Shown: positions 7,811-16,052 of the stretch, one piece after another | Position numbering within the stretch: position 1 is the stretch's first letter | How the letters are laid out: the number at the start of each line of letters is the position of its first letter | Assembly (NCBI GenBank): GCA_046757465.1 | Contig: JBHHYH010000007.1 | Coordinates: 1-64,000 of the forward strand | From: Scalindua_A sp046757465 | Lineage (GTDB): Bacteria; Planctomycetota; Brocadiia; Brocadiales; Scalinduaceae | DNA: 64,000 bases | Reading direction: 5' to 3' | Notes under the pieces: model-generated | Database searches by the model: none | Told to the model about the DNA's origin: nothing | Seen by the model: only the letters and a program-made list of their open reading frames with translations | Program-made: the position numbers and the translations under genes

Positions 7811-9082
7811 ATGAAAACCATACAGTCTAAACTCATTGTTGTATTGGCCATTTTTATAGTCTTAAGCATAGCTGGAACTGCTATAACGTCTGTGGGGATG
7901 TATGAGGAAGAAGCGACCGGAAAGGTGGCCACGCTTCGCTGGTTTAATATCATCGCTCTATTTATAACGGTTGTAACAGTAATGATAACATGGTTTTTAA
8001 TAGTACGACCTTTTATAAAGACCCTTACTGGAATAATTGAAAACCTAACGAATGGTTCAGAGCAGGTTGCATTAGCGACGGGGGAGATTTCAGCATCGAG
8101 TCATAGCCTTGCGCAGGGTGCTTCAGAGCAGGCGTCCTCTTTAGAAGAGACGTCGGCGTCGATGGAAGAGATGTCGTCTATGACAAAGCAAAATGCTGAT
8201 AATTCAAAGGAAGCAACCCAGCTTGCTTCACTATGTAACCTTACTGCAGAATCAGGCAACAGAACAGTTAATGAAATGAACAATGCAATGCAGGCTATTA
8301 ATACAAGTAGCAAGAAGATTGGAGAAATTATAAAAGTAATAGATAGTATAGCGTTTCAGACGAACCTTCTGGCGCTTAATGCTGCGGTGGAGGCAGCAAG
8401 GGCAGGAGAACATGGTAAAGGTTTTGCTGTAGTGGCAGAAGAGGTACGCAGTTTAGCCCAGAGGAGTGCAAATGCTGCGAAAGATACCACGGCCCTGATT
8501 GAGGATTGTGTTAACAAGACTGATACAGGTACAAAACTTTCCGAAAAGTGTAAGGTTGTACTGGATGGTATAGTAAAGAATATAAAAAAGGTAACTACAC
8601 TGATTGATGAGATTTCCACAGCATCTCAAGAACAGTCAGGTGGAATCGATCAGGTGAGTAAAGCCGTACACAATATGGATCGGGTTACTCAGCAAAATGC
8701 ATCAAGTGCAGAAGAGACAGCAGCGGCAAGTGAAGAATTGTCAGCTCAGGCACTGAGTCTAATGGATCAGGTAAAGATATTATCAGCACAGGTTGGTAAA
8801 AAAGTTGGTGAAAAGGTGTGTACTGCTGGTGAGAAAACAGCGAGAAAAGAGGAATCATTTCATTTTGAACATGCGGGTGTAGTAGATCTGAAAAGTACTC
8901 ATAAAGCTAAAAGGTTACAATATGTATGTAAAGTCGGGCCAGATACCGATGAGGGCAGCGTGCCGCCACGGTGCAATGGAGATGTTACAGAAGGCGTTTT
9001 ACGTGAGAAAGACATAGATAAAGCAATTCCAATGGATGCTGATTCAACTTCAGAACATGATGAAAGGTTGAAAGATTTTTAA
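7811..9082 (+). CDS. Methyl-accepting chemotaxis protein without a sensor domain
   Basis: Membrane receptor-type signalling protein, about 423 residues from the ATG at 7811. Two transmembrane helices (about residues 8-30 and 45-68) are separated by only some 15-20 residues, so there is no periplasmic ligand-binding domain, and no clear HAMP domain follows. The cytoplasmic coiled coil contains the highly conserved hairpin tip (NLLALNAAVEAARAGEHGKGFAVVAEEVRSLAQRSA), which binds CheW and CheA. The C-terminal tail carries the small in-frame element at 8954 and ends EHDERLKDF. It is followed by cheW. It may sense membrane or cytoplasmic state, or pair with a partner; no cheA is in the window. Confidence 0.9.
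   Translation: MKTIQSKLIVVLAIFIVLSIAGTAITSVGMYEEEATGKVATLRWFNIIALFITVVTVMITWFLIVRPFIKTLTGIIENLTNGSEQVALATGEISASSHSLAQGASEQASSLEETSASMEEMSSMTKQNADNSKEATQLASLCNLTAESGNRTVNEMNNAMQAINTSSKKIGEIIKVIDSIAFQTNLLALNAAVEAARAGEHGKGFAVVAEEVRSLAQRSANAAKDTTALIEDCVNKTDTGTKLSEKCKVVLDGIVKNIKKVTTLIDEISTASQEQSGGIDQVSKAVHNMDRVTQQNASSAEETAAASEELSAQALSLMDQVKILSAQVGKKVGEKVCTAGEKTARKEESFHFEHAGVVDLKSTHKAKRLQYVCKVGPDTDEGSVPPRCNGDVTEGVLREKDIDKAIPMDADSTSEHDERLKDF
8954..8977 (+). repeat. Short copy of the sdhA element in the chemoreceptor tail
   Basis: These 24 bases match the two ends of 4315-4359 with the central 21 bases absent. They are in frame and encode GSVPPRCN in the linker between the signalling coiled coil and the C-terminus. 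Confidence 0.7.
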
Positions 9083-9147
9083 GGTGTCCTGGCTTATGAG
9101 TGATATTATCAAACCGTATTCAGAAATATAAAAAATGGAGGTGTAAA

Positions 9148-9642
9148 ATGGGGGCTGTTGCGGAAAAAAAGGATATAAAAAGTTATGAAGGGAAATTTCT
9201 AACGTTTGCTTTAAGCAATGAAGAATACGGTATTGAGATACTCAAGGTAAGAGAAATCATAGGTATTATGGAGATTACGCCGGTGCCTCAGACCCCGGAC
9301 TACATGAAGGGAGTCATCAACCTGAGAGGAAAGGTTATACCCATAATAGACCTGAGGCTGAAATTTTCGATGCCGGAGGTGGGACACACGAAGGAGACAT
9401 GCATAATTGTGGCGGAAGTTGGCACTGCGCAGGTAGGGGTCATAGTGGATAGTGTTTCAGAAGTGACGGACATAAAGGGAGAAGATATAGAAGAAGCGCC
9501 GAATTTTGGGCAAGAGATAGACACGAGTTTCATAATGGGTTTGGGCAAGACAAAGAAGAAGAAGATAATAATCCTGCTTGATATTGAGAAAGTGCTGACG
9601 ACCGAAGAATTAAAGATGGCTGAACAGATAGCGACTGAATAA
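9148..9642 (+). CDS. cheW: Chemotaxis coupling protein CheW
   Basis: A CheW/SH3-like adaptor linking receptors to the CheA kinase, about 164 residues. The family core is evident: FLTFALSNEEYGIEILKVREIIG, the proline-rich PVPQTPDYMKGVINLRGKVIPIIDLR, and VGVIVDSVSEV near the C-terminal half. An upstream in-frame codon at 9100 exists, but GGAGG at 9137-9141 points to the ATG at 9148. It is the second gene of the signalling cluster. Confidence 0.95.
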   Translation: MGAVAEKKDIKSYEGKFLTFALSNEEYGIEILKVREIIGIMEITPVPQTPDYMKGVINLRGKVIPIIDLRLKFSMPEVGHTKETCIIVAEVGTAQVGVIVDSVSEVTDIKGEDIEEAPNFGQEIDTSFIMGLGKTKKKKIIILLDIEKVLTTEELKMAEQIATE

Positions 9643-9647
9643 TCACA

Positions 9648-9682
9648 CCAGCCCGATCTATCCCCGCCGGCCCGCCCGAAAG
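9648..9682. repeat. GC-rich repeat fragment of the dispersed palindromic family
   Basis: The stretch ACCAGCCCGAT...CCCCGCCGGCCCGCCCGA just after cheW shares its words (CCAGCCCGA, CCCCGCC, GCCCGCCCG) with the elements inside folP, the phosphorylase gene and at 10150-10290. Confidence 0.55.
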
Positions 9683-9725
9683 ACTTGTTGTGGCGAGTAA
9701 GAAATACACGAATAGAGGAATCCAG

Positions 9726-9776
9726 ATGGAAGAAGAAAAAGCTCTGGAACATGATGAACAATCTAGAGATTTTTAG
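9726..9776 (+). pseudogene. Tail-like remnant resembling the chemoreceptor C-terminus
   Basis: A 16-codon frame, open upstream as well, ends EHDEQSRDF, close to the EHDERLKDF end of the chemoreceptor. Twelve bases, GAACATGATGAA, are identical between the two. It may be what is left of a duplicated receptor gene on the other side of cheW. Confidence 0.35.
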
Positions 9777-9835
9777 AACTACAATTAAACCCTAATGTGG
9801 TGTAACCCTTATTTTCGAAAAGGAGAAATCAAACA

Positions 9836-10147
9836 ATGGCTTATTATGAGAATAATGGTGCAAAAAACCATTTAAACAAAAAGTCTGTACAAGTACTTAC
9901 CAATACAGCAGAGACTATCTCCACCTGTGCTAAGGATATTCAAACAGTTGCTGATAACATTATGATATCGTGCCACATACCTGGCACAAAGGGAGCAGCT
10001 TATAGGAATCAGCTCCTTGCCAAGGTTGACGACCTTAAAAAACTAGCCATACTATACAATTCGGCTTCCCAGCAATTGATAGTCGCTGCCGGGAAGCTGG
10101 TTAGTGGTGTTCCAGAGGACGAGGTTTGGGCTGATGTGCTTGTTTAA
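9836..10147 (+). CDS. Conserved-looking small protein of the chemotaxis cluster, function unknown
   Basis: A 103-residue soluble, mostly helical protein with an ATG preceded by AAAGGAG at a good distance. No signal peptide or membrane segment and no recognised family motif. It contains two Cys (STCAKD, ISCHIPG) and a central Gly-rich turn. Its position between cheW and a diguanylate cyclase suggests a signalling accessory role, but that is only context. Confidence 0.7.
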   Translation: MAYYENNGAKNHLNKKSVQVLTNTAETISTCAKDIQTVADNIMISCHIPGTKGAAYRNQLLAKVDDLKKLAILYNSASQQLIVAAGKLVSGVPEDEVWADVLV

Positions 10148-10151
10148 GTCC

Positions 10152-10290
10152 TACCAGCCCAACCCGTCCCCGCCAGAATGCTTGCCCGCCTGAATGACGC
10201 CCGCTCGGCCAAGCCGTGTTCCGGACGGGTAGTCGGCAGGTCGGGTTAGCGAACGGCTAGGGCAGAGGCGGGCAAGCATTCTGGCGGGTT
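10152..10290. repeat. Large GC-rich palindromic element with 23-bp perfect inverted repeats
   Basis: The arms at 10169-10191 and 10266-10288 are exact reverse complements over 23 bases and begin CCCGCCAGAATGCTTGCC. The interior has further complementary words (AACCCGTCC with GGACGGGT). Composition is far more GC-rich than the flanks. It fills the gap between the small protein gene and the diguanylate cyclase leader. No reading frame of note lies inside. Confidence 0.85.
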
Positions 10291-10418
10291 TCTCTCGATT
10301 ACCTATTATGAGTTAAAAGATTTCTTATTTTACTTTTTATTCTACTTAGACCCGATAGTCATACAATGCCAGCAACGTAACATTGTTTAGGTTTAAGAAG
10401 TATCTTTCGGAGGTGTTA

Positions 10419-12647
10419 ATGAGATTATTCGGCAGTATGAGAAGGAAGCTATTATTTTGGTTACTTGTAATTGTAATAATACCATCTGGTCTTACCGGTT
10501 TTTTTGGCTATAAAATAGGCCAGAACATACTGGAAGGGTACGTTTATAAACAACTCTCTATAACCGCGGAAGGAATACGTGATAGGATTGATAGTTTTCT
10601 CAAGATAAAAAAGGAAAGAGTCGTAGATTTCGGTTCAGACGGATTTATAAGGGACCAAACTGAACGCATAGGTAGTTATGGCAAAGCCCCGACTGAACGG
10701 GGCAAAGCAGATAACCTGATGACTGATCTGAGTAATCATCTCGCTAAAAATAAAGTCCCTCTTGATGTAGACATTCTAGAAACGTTTGTTATGGATATGC
10801 ATGGTGAAATAATAGCATCATCAAAAACCCAACATATTACACTAAAGAGGCCGGATGCCGACTATTTTGTGAATGCCAGGAAGTATGGTGTTTATGCAAC
10901 TGATCTTCATCATTGTGTTGAAACGGGCGAAACCGTGATAGAGGTGTCCAGGCTCTTAACTAGTAGGGAAGAAGATTTTAAAGCTATTGGTGTGATAGTT
11001 AACAGGATTAAGGGTTCTTCCCTCGTAGACTTACTTAAGAGAGATGTGGCTGAAGACAGTGTAATATTATCAGAGTCAAATTTAGGTAAACTGGAAGAGA
11101 GTACAGAATCTCAAGGATTAGGACTTCAGAAGTCCCTAAAGATGGAAGATAAAGGACTCATGGATTTGAAATTCACAAAAACACCCATTATCGAGCAGTC
11201 TGTAGAAACTTATATTGTAAACAATAACAATCATGTTGTTGCGGGATCTGATATCCCCAAAGAAGAGGCATTAAGAAAAATTGCGAATACAGAACCAGTA
11301 AGTAAGTTCAACGACTATGGAGAAGAAACAATAGGTATATATCAAAATCACCTGGATAATCAAGTTTTTGGGGTGTCAGTGTATATTGACGAGATGGATT
11401 GGCTGGTCGTGGTGGAAGAGGATGCGGATAAGGCATTTGCCGGTATAAAATACCTTCGTGATTTTTTCATTTTAATGAAGGTTATTACTATTTGCTTATT
11501 TGTTATTCTTGCCGTCCACGTCACAAAGGATTTTACCGTTCCCATTAAACGCCTTCTGGAAGGGACAAGAAAGTTATCAAAAGGGAATTCAGGTTACAGG
11601 ATAGATGTTCTGTCGAAAGATGAGATTGGCGAGATTGCCAGCTCGTTCAATATGATGGTAGACTCGATTCAGGAGAGAACAGATGTCATAAATGAGACCA
11701 AGGATTATTTAGAAAATATCTTGCAAAGTACGTATGATGTAGTAATTACAACTGATGAGAGTGCGAATATTGTGGAGTTCAATAAGAGAGCGGAACGGAT
11801 ACTGGGTTATACAAGGGAAGAGGTGATAGGAGAATCGGTGGAGAGATTTTATTTAAATAGAAATGAAGTAGAGGAATTAATGAATAGGATACAAAGTGAA
11901 GAGGTGGTTATTAATTACGAGACAAAGCTCAAATCAAAGCAAGGCGAGATTATAGACATGATAATTACTATATCCCAACTCAAAGATAACTCAGGTAACT
12001 TTATTGGTACGGTTAGTGTGGGCAAGGACATTATTGAAAAAAAGAAATTGGAGTCAGAGCTAAAAGGTAAGGATGTTGAGCTGGAAAGATTATCAATAAC
12101 CGATAATCTTACAGGTCTATACAATCGGAGATATCTTTACGCAGAATTAGAGAAAGAGATGGATAGGGCAAGGAGGCAAAATTATCCCATCTCTATGATA
12201 TTATTTGATATAGATAAATTCAAAAGATATAATGACACTTATGGGCATCAGGAAGGAGACGAGGTGTTGAAAATGGTAGGGAAACTTGTGCCAGAATACG
12301 TAAGACACAATGTTGATTCAGTGTATAGATATGGTGGAGAAGAATTCGTAGTTATTATGCCTCAGGCAGATAAGGAAAAGGCAATAGATATTGCGGAAAG
12401 AATAAGGCTGGCATTTGAGGATTGTAAATTCTACTTGAATGCGCCATCTGGTAAATCGACAAAAAAGTGTCTAACAGTGAGTATGGGTATAGAAGAGTTA
12501 AAGACAGGATATGATACAAAGCAATTTATAGCAAATACGGATGCGGCGATGTATCAGTCAAAAAGGCTTGGCGGAAATGCTATTTCTACAGCAGGTAGTG
12601 GTTTTAGACTCCAGAGTAGAGAACTTGGTTCGGTTAACTCACCTTGA
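10419..12647 (+). CDS. Membrane diguanylate cyclase with extracytoplasmic sensor, HAMP, PAS and GGDEF domains
   Basis: Makes cyclic di-GMP from two GTP. About 742 residues: N-terminal transmembrane helix (LLFWLLVIVIIPSGLTGFFGY), a large extracytoplasmic sensor of dCache type to about residue 345, a second helix (FFILMKVITICLFVILAV), HAMP (PIKRLLEGTRKLSKGNSGYRI), PAS (about 430-540) and GGDEF with intact GGEEF. The inhibitory RxxD site reads HNVD, so product inhibition may be weak. The ATG at 10419 is preferred to a TTG at 10383 because CGGAGGT lies just before it. A response regulator gene follows. Confidence 0.93.
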   Translation: MRLFGSMRRKLLFWLLVIVIIPSGLTGFFGYKIGQNILEGYVYKQLSITAEGIRDRIDSFLKIKKERVVDFGSDGFIRDQTERIGSYGKAPTERGKADNLMTDLSNHLAKNKVPLDVDILETFVMDMHGEIIASSKTQHITLKRPDADYFVNARKYGVYATDLHHCVETGETVIEVSRLLTSREEDFKAIGVIVNRIKGSSLVDLLKRDVAEDSVILSESNLGKLEESTESQGLGLQKSLKMEDKGLMDLKFTKTPIIEQSVETYIVNNNNHVVAGSDIPKEEALRKIANTEPVSKFNDYGEETIGIYQNHLDNQVFGVSVYIDEMDWLVVVEEDADKAFAGIKYLRDFFILMKVITICLFVILAVHVTKDFTVPIKRLLEGTRKLSKGNSGYRIDVLSKDEIGEIASSFNMMVDSIQERTDVINETKDYLENILQSTYDVVITTDESANIVEFNKRAERILGYTREEVIGESVERFYLNRNEVEELMNRIQSEEVVINYETKLKSKQGEIIDMIITISQLKDNSGNFIGTVSVGKDIIEKKKLESELKGKDVELERLSITDNLTGLYNRRYLYAELEKEMDRARRQNYPISMILFDIDKFKRYNDTYGHQEGDEVLKMVGKLVPEYVRHNVDSVYRYGGEEFVVIMPQADKEKAIDIAERIRLAFEDCKFYLNAPSGKSTKKCLTVSMGIEELKTGYDTKQFIANTDAAMYQSKRLGGNAISTAGSGFRLQSRELGSVNSP

Positions 12648-12686
12648 AAGATGAGCAAAATAATGTAGAATTGGAGGAAGACGTTC

Positions 12687-13097
12687 TTGGGAAGTAAAAA
12701 GATTTTGCTTATAGAGGACGATCCAGACCATGCAGAGTTGATTATTGATGTACTTAGGACGGAGAACGTTAAAAAGGAAATCATCTTGTTGAAAGATGGA
12801 CTGGAAGCCTTAGATTACCTTCAGAAGATAGACATTGATGGAAATGATGAAATACGGTCTCAAATTGACCTGGTTATATTAGACCTCAATTTACCTAGGG
12901 TTAGTGGTATGGAGGTCCTTAAATTTCTAAAAAAGAACTCGAGGTATTGTTCTATACCCGTAGTTATTTTGTCAACAAGTGCTGATCACGAAACTATCGA
13001 AACAGCATATAAGAATGGAGCTAACAGTTATATTACGAAACCTATTTCATATGAAGGTTTTGTAGAAAAGATAAAAGCCTTGAGTATATACTGCTAA
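12687..13097 (+). CDS. Single-domain response regulator (CheY/Rcp-like)
   Basis: A stand-alone receiver domain of 136 residues. Acidic pair EDD near the N-terminus, the phosphoacceptor Asp in LVILDLNLPRVSG, the STSAD threonine/serine position and the conserved Lys in YITKP are all present, so it should be phosphorylatable. Long loops (GNDEIRSQ) and the LPRVSGMEVL pattern resemble Rcp1-type regulators that partner with sensor kinases. The start is a TTG at 12687 with GGAGGA eight bases upstream. It lies about 40 bases after the diguanylate cyclase and is probably co-transcribed. Confidence 0.92.
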   Translation: MGSKKILLIEDDPDHAELIIDVLRTENVKKEIILLKDGLEALDYLQKIDIDGNDEIRSQIDLVILDLNLPRVSGMEVLKFLKKNSRYCSIPVVILSTSADHETIETAYKNGANSYITKPISYEGFVEKIKALSIYC

Positions 13098-13180
13098 AGA
13101 AGGAAAGGATCACTACCATGATATGATGACTCTTTAAAAAAGACAGTCGTATGGTAAACGAATTGAACAAATCCCTTTAG

Positions 13181-13202
13181 TCCCCCTTTGAAAAAAGGGG
13201 GA
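13181..13202. repeat. C/G-run hairpin (TCCCCCTTT type), possible bidirectional terminator
   Basis: TCCCCCTTT and AAAGGGGGA pair over a short loop between two convergent genes. Copies of the same type occur at 14023-14064 and in the lptE leader at 24551-24590. Here it may stop transcription from both sides. Confidence 0.6.
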
Positions 13203-13206
13203 TTTG

Positions 13207-13425
13207 TCAATCTGCTTTTTTCTTTCCTCCTAGAAAATATAGAACGAAGCCTCCTGCCACAATTGATACTAAGATCAGGCCAATTGTTATTAAGGCTATC
13301 TTTTTTGCAAAATAAGGGTCATCAGTGTTATGCACAATAATCACACTATAAGATGCAAGGAAGCTTATGATGACAATAGTCAAGACTATTGTCATAATCC
13401 TGAGAATTTTTTGATTTAAATTCAT
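13207..13425 (-). CDS. Small two-helix membrane protein, unknown function
   Basis: The 72-residue protein has two clear transmembrane segments (IMTIVLTIVIISFLASYSVIIV and IALITIGLILVSIVAGGFVLYFLG) and a basic C-terminus (GGKKKAD). No family was recognised. It directly follows the YfiM-like lipoprotein gene on the same strand with a gap of only 6 bases, so both probably act at the envelope. Confidence 0.6.
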   Translation of the reverse strand: MNLNQKILRIMTIVLTIVIISFLASYSVIIVHNTDDPYFAKKIALITIGLILVSIVAGGFVLYFLGGKKKAD

Positions 13426-13431
13426 AGGGTA

Positions 13432-13803
13432 TTAGTCTAATACGTTCGATACGGACACTCCAACACCGCTACCAAGAAGGTCCCAGATTAAGTCCTTATA
13501 ACTCCAGCCATTATGTTTAACCTCATCATTAATTTCTTTAGCTATACCGCATGTACTTGAGACAGAGAAACCTATTATGCTTGCATCATCTTTATTAGCC
13601 TCTCCTCCTCTTGCTATTGAATATGTTAGGGCTCCAATCAGAAAGGAAATTGAAAAGTGTTTTACTTTATCTTTTGCAAACCATTCATCTTTTTTGGTTT
13701 GAGAGGGAGGTAAAGTTTTTTGGTGTGTTGCACAACCTGTAAGATATATTAATAATAATGTTATTAGAAAAAATTTACGTTTATGTATTATTGTCAAAAT
13801 CAT
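13432..13803 (-). CDS. YfiM-like lipoprotein (DUF2279 type)
   Basis: The 123-residue precursor has a lipoprotein signal peptide ending LTGC at about residue 23. The mature part shows the YfiM/DUF2279 pattern: DKVKHFSISFLIGA with a hydrophobic helix, GIAKEINDE, and a C-terminal SYKDLIWDLLGSGVGV helix. Members are small envelope proteins of uncertain role. It sits in a minus-strand group with two other small genes. Confidence 0.75.
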   Translation of the reverse strand: MILTIIHKRKFFLITLLLIYLTGCATHQKTLPPSQTKKDEWFAKDKVKHFSISFLIGALTYSIARGGEANKDDASIIGFSVSSTCGIAKEINDEVKHNGWSYKDLIWDLLGSGVGVSVSNVLD

Positions 13804-13817
13804 GTAAAGCTATTTGG

Positions 13818-14003
13818 TTAAACATTTTTTCCTTCTCTGAAATCATCATCTTTTAAGACTATGTCAATTTTAGATAATAACTCACGGCAAAATTCCTTTT
13901 CCAATTCACTTTTACTCAAAATAGTGGTAAGTATGATAGTTTCTTCTTTATTCAGTCCAATTGTCACTTCTGGCAAAACTCTTCTTCTATCAACTACTCT
14001 CAT
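13818..14003 (-). CDS. Small hypothetical protein
   Basis: About 61 residues from the ATG at 14003, which has AAGGAG eight bases before it. The frame extends upstream to 14090, but that part is translated from the C/G-run repeat (PPAPPSLSKGG) and is unlikely to be protein. The product is charged and helical (LNKEETIILTTILSKSELEKEFCRELLSKIDIVL). No family was recognised. Confidence 0.55.
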   Translation of the reverse strand: MRVVDRRRVLPEVTIGLNKEETIILTTILSKSELEKEFCRELLSKIDIVLKDDDFREGKNV

Positions 14004-14022
14004 AATATTAGCTCCTTTCAAT

Positions 14023-14064
14023 TCCCCATTTCCCCCCTTTGATAAAGAGGGGGGTGCGGGGGGA
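14023..14064. repeat. C/G-run palindromic repeat next to the cyclase gene end
   Basis: TCCCCATTTCCCCCC, a short spacer and GAGGGGGGTGCGGGGGGA pair with each other. It begins almost at the stop codon of the cyclase-family gene and ends shortly before the AAGGAG of the next gene. It is related to the repeats at 13181 and 24551. Confidence 0.65.
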
Positions 14065-14065
14065 T

Positions 14066-14884
14066 TTAGCGTGGCGGTAAGATCGCCCATATTCTTGTTT
14101 GACCACCTGAGCCTCCTTCAATCTTTATTGGTGCAATTACGAGTGTTGCTCCATTAGGAGGAAGCTTGTCAAGATTTGCCACATTTTCCAGTATATATTT
14201 ACCTTCACCATTTATAATGTGGTGGACAATAAAGTCTGATGATATTCCGTAGTCAGCGCTCAGGGTATCTATACCGATTCCTTTGATGTTTCTCTTTTCT
14301 GTCAAAAATATTGCTGCATCTTTAGAATAACCTGGAAAATGTAATTTGTTGTTTTCATCAGCATTTTTGTATTTGTCGTAATCATTCCACTTTCTCCACC
14401 AGCCAGTATTGAGGAGTACAATGGATCCGTTTTGAATTATACCGTTTGATTTCTCCCACAAAATGATATCTTCGGCCGTAAGTTGATAATCTGCATTGCC
14501 TGCTGCCTTTGTAGAAATATCTATTACGACTGCAGGTCCTATAAGGGCTTCTAGTTTAAGCTTATCTACGGAGATCTGGTTATTTTCAAAGTGATTTGGT
14601 GCATCAATATGTGTGCCTAAGTGTTCGGGAGTGGAATATATGCCGGAATAAACACCGTCATTCTTGAGGGTTGCTACTGTTTCATATTTGAAAGGCGAGT
14701 ATGAAGGCCCCGGCCAATAGGCATTACGTGAATTCAAAGGATAGGTCAGGTCTATTATTGTACACTTACCATTCATTACATCATCAAGGCTGGTGGAAGA
14801 AAATGCATTGTAACCATGACAGAAAGTGAATAGTATCGATATTAGTGTTAGCGATATTTTTTTTAACATTTCATATTTGAACAA
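14066..14884 (-). CDS. Exported cyclase-family (kynurenine formamidase-like) metal hydrolase
   Basis: 272 residues with a signal peptide (MLKKISLTLISILFTFCHG, cut near residue 30). The metal-binding signature of the cyclase family (PF04199) is present as HLGTHIDAPNHF, with IIDLTYPLN before it and GIGIDTLSADYG after. Such enzymes hydrolyse N-formylkynurenine or related amides, or cyclic compounds; the substrate here is unknown and export to the periplasm makes kynurenine unlikely. Translation may start at the TTG at 14884 or the ATG at 14869. Confidence 0.82.
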   Translation of the reverse strand: MFKYEMLKKISLTLISILFTFCHGYNAFSSTSLDDVMNGKCTIIDLTYPLNSRNAYWPGPSYSPFKYETVATLKNDGVYSGIYSTPEHLGTHIDAPNHFENNQISVDKLKLEALIGPAVVIDISTKAAGNADYQLTAEDIILWEKSNGIIQNGSIVLLNTGWWRKWNDYDKYKNADENNKLHFPGYSKDAAIFLTEKRNIKGIGIDTLSADYGISSDFIVHHIINGEGKYILENVANLDKLPPNGATLVIAPIKIEGGSGGQTRIWAILPPR

Positions 14885-15019
14885 TCATTACCTTTTCAGA
14901 TATCTGGGTCTATTAAGGTTATATTTTAAAGATACATATTTCAATCAAATTTTTCATAATTTTCATTGGGTTTCCCAGAGATTTGTTTATAAGTACTAGC
15001 AACTCATGTATTTTATATA

Positions 15020-16042
15020 TTGACCGCTCTTTCTATAGCTGCTAAAATCGAAATCATGTGTATACAACCTAAGAGTTATAGTAAGGGTAAGAAACCCGCC
15101 AGGACGACTTTGCCCGCCCGTGCCGGTACGGACGGGTCGTTCCGGTACGTTCTGGGTGGTATTATTATTTCACGTCCGGGAATTAAAGTCTTCTTGTTTA
15201 TTCTCTTCCTGATTGTGTCTGGTTGTAAAACCTTAGAGAAACCCAGCGAATTTGTTGAGTCACTAAGAAATCCTACCTCATTTCCAGAGATGTATTTCCC
15301 AACTGCAAAGGATATTGACGAAATCGTGAAAGAGAACGAGTTGGCTAAAGATGAAAATATTAAAGTTATTCCAATAGGTGAAAACAAAAGCACAAGTGTG
15401 CATCTTATACAGGTTCGTGAAAACGCAGAAATGGATGCGCATTTTCATAAGTCACATGACGAGATAGTTTACATTAAAAGTGGAAGTGGCGTGTTGGAGC
15501 TTAATGGTACACGCTATGGCATAAAAGATGGTATGCTGCTGGTTATACCAAGAAGGACTGTGCATAAGTTTGTTAACACAGGAGGCAGATTGAACATTGC
15601 CATTTCTTTTTTCTCACCACCATTTGATGGCGAAGATATAGAACTAATAAAGGTAACCCGTAGAATTAAAAAGAAGAAAAAGACTATATATGACAAGGCT
15701 ATGAAGAAGCAAAAGAAGGGGAAGGAAGATGAGGATGGCGAGAAGAAAAAGTGGTTTAGTTTCTGGAAAGGTGATGAAGAGAAAGTTGAGTTGGGTAAGG
15801 GAGAAGAAGTAAAGACGGGTGAGGCAATTGAAGAACAAAAGATTTTAGTTTTGACTGATGAAGGAAGGCAAAGGATTAAAGAAGTGCAACAGAAAATAAG
15901 CGAAGAAGAAAGGAGATTGATTGAAAAGGTGATTCTCAACGAAAAACTAAAGGTGTTACAGAAATTAAAAGATGACGGATTGATTGATCAGGAAGAGCTT
16001 GATGCTAAAAGATCTGAAATAATTGGTGAGAGTAAACTATAA
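15020..16042 (+). CDS. Cupin-domain lipoprotein with coiled coil and C-terminal SHOCT-like helix pair
   Basis: A lipoprotein-like hydrophobic segment ends LIVSGC at about residue 69, preceded by an unusually long leader containing a GC-rich repeat (15094-15160). The cupin domain follows at about 110-205, with metal-ligand-like AHFHKSHDEIVYI and the second motif PRRTVHKFVN. Then comes a lysine/glutamate-rich region, and the end (KLKVLQKLKDDGLIDQEELDAKRSEII) fits a SHOCT domain. The start is unsure: the real start may have been separated from the signal peptide by the repeat. The stop is 10 bases before surE. Confidence 0.65.
   Translation: MTALSIAAKIEIMCIQPKSYSKGKKPARTTLPARAGTDGSFRYVLGGIIISRPGIKVFLFILFLIVSGCKTLEKPSEFVESLRNPTSFPEMYFPTAKDIDEIVKENELAKDENIKVIPIGENKSTSVHLIQVRENAEMDAHFHKSHDEIVYIKSGSGVLELNGTRYGIKDGMLLVIPRRTVHKFVNTGGRLNIAISFFSPPFDGEDIELIKVTRRIKKKKKTIYDKAMKKQKKGKEDEDGEKKKWFSFWKGDEEKVELGKGEEVKTGEAIEEQKILVLTDEGRQRIKEVQQKISEEERRLIEKVILNEKLKVLQKLKDDGLIDQEELDAKRSEIIGESKL
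15094..15160. repeat. GC-rich palindromic repeat inside the cupin gene leader
   Basis: The ends ACCCGCCAGGACG and CGTTCTGGGTGGT are nearly inverted copies. Internally CCCGTGCCGGTACGGACGGG forms a hairpin. The words match the family at 10152-10290 and 17568-17652. The frame stays open through it. Confidence 0.7.
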
Positions 16043-16052
16043 GGGAGACTAT

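Noticed and set aside
13818..14090. Longer form of the 61-residue protein beginning at 14090
   Set aside because: The extra residues are translated from the C/G-run repeat, and AAGGAG is placed for the ATG at 14003.
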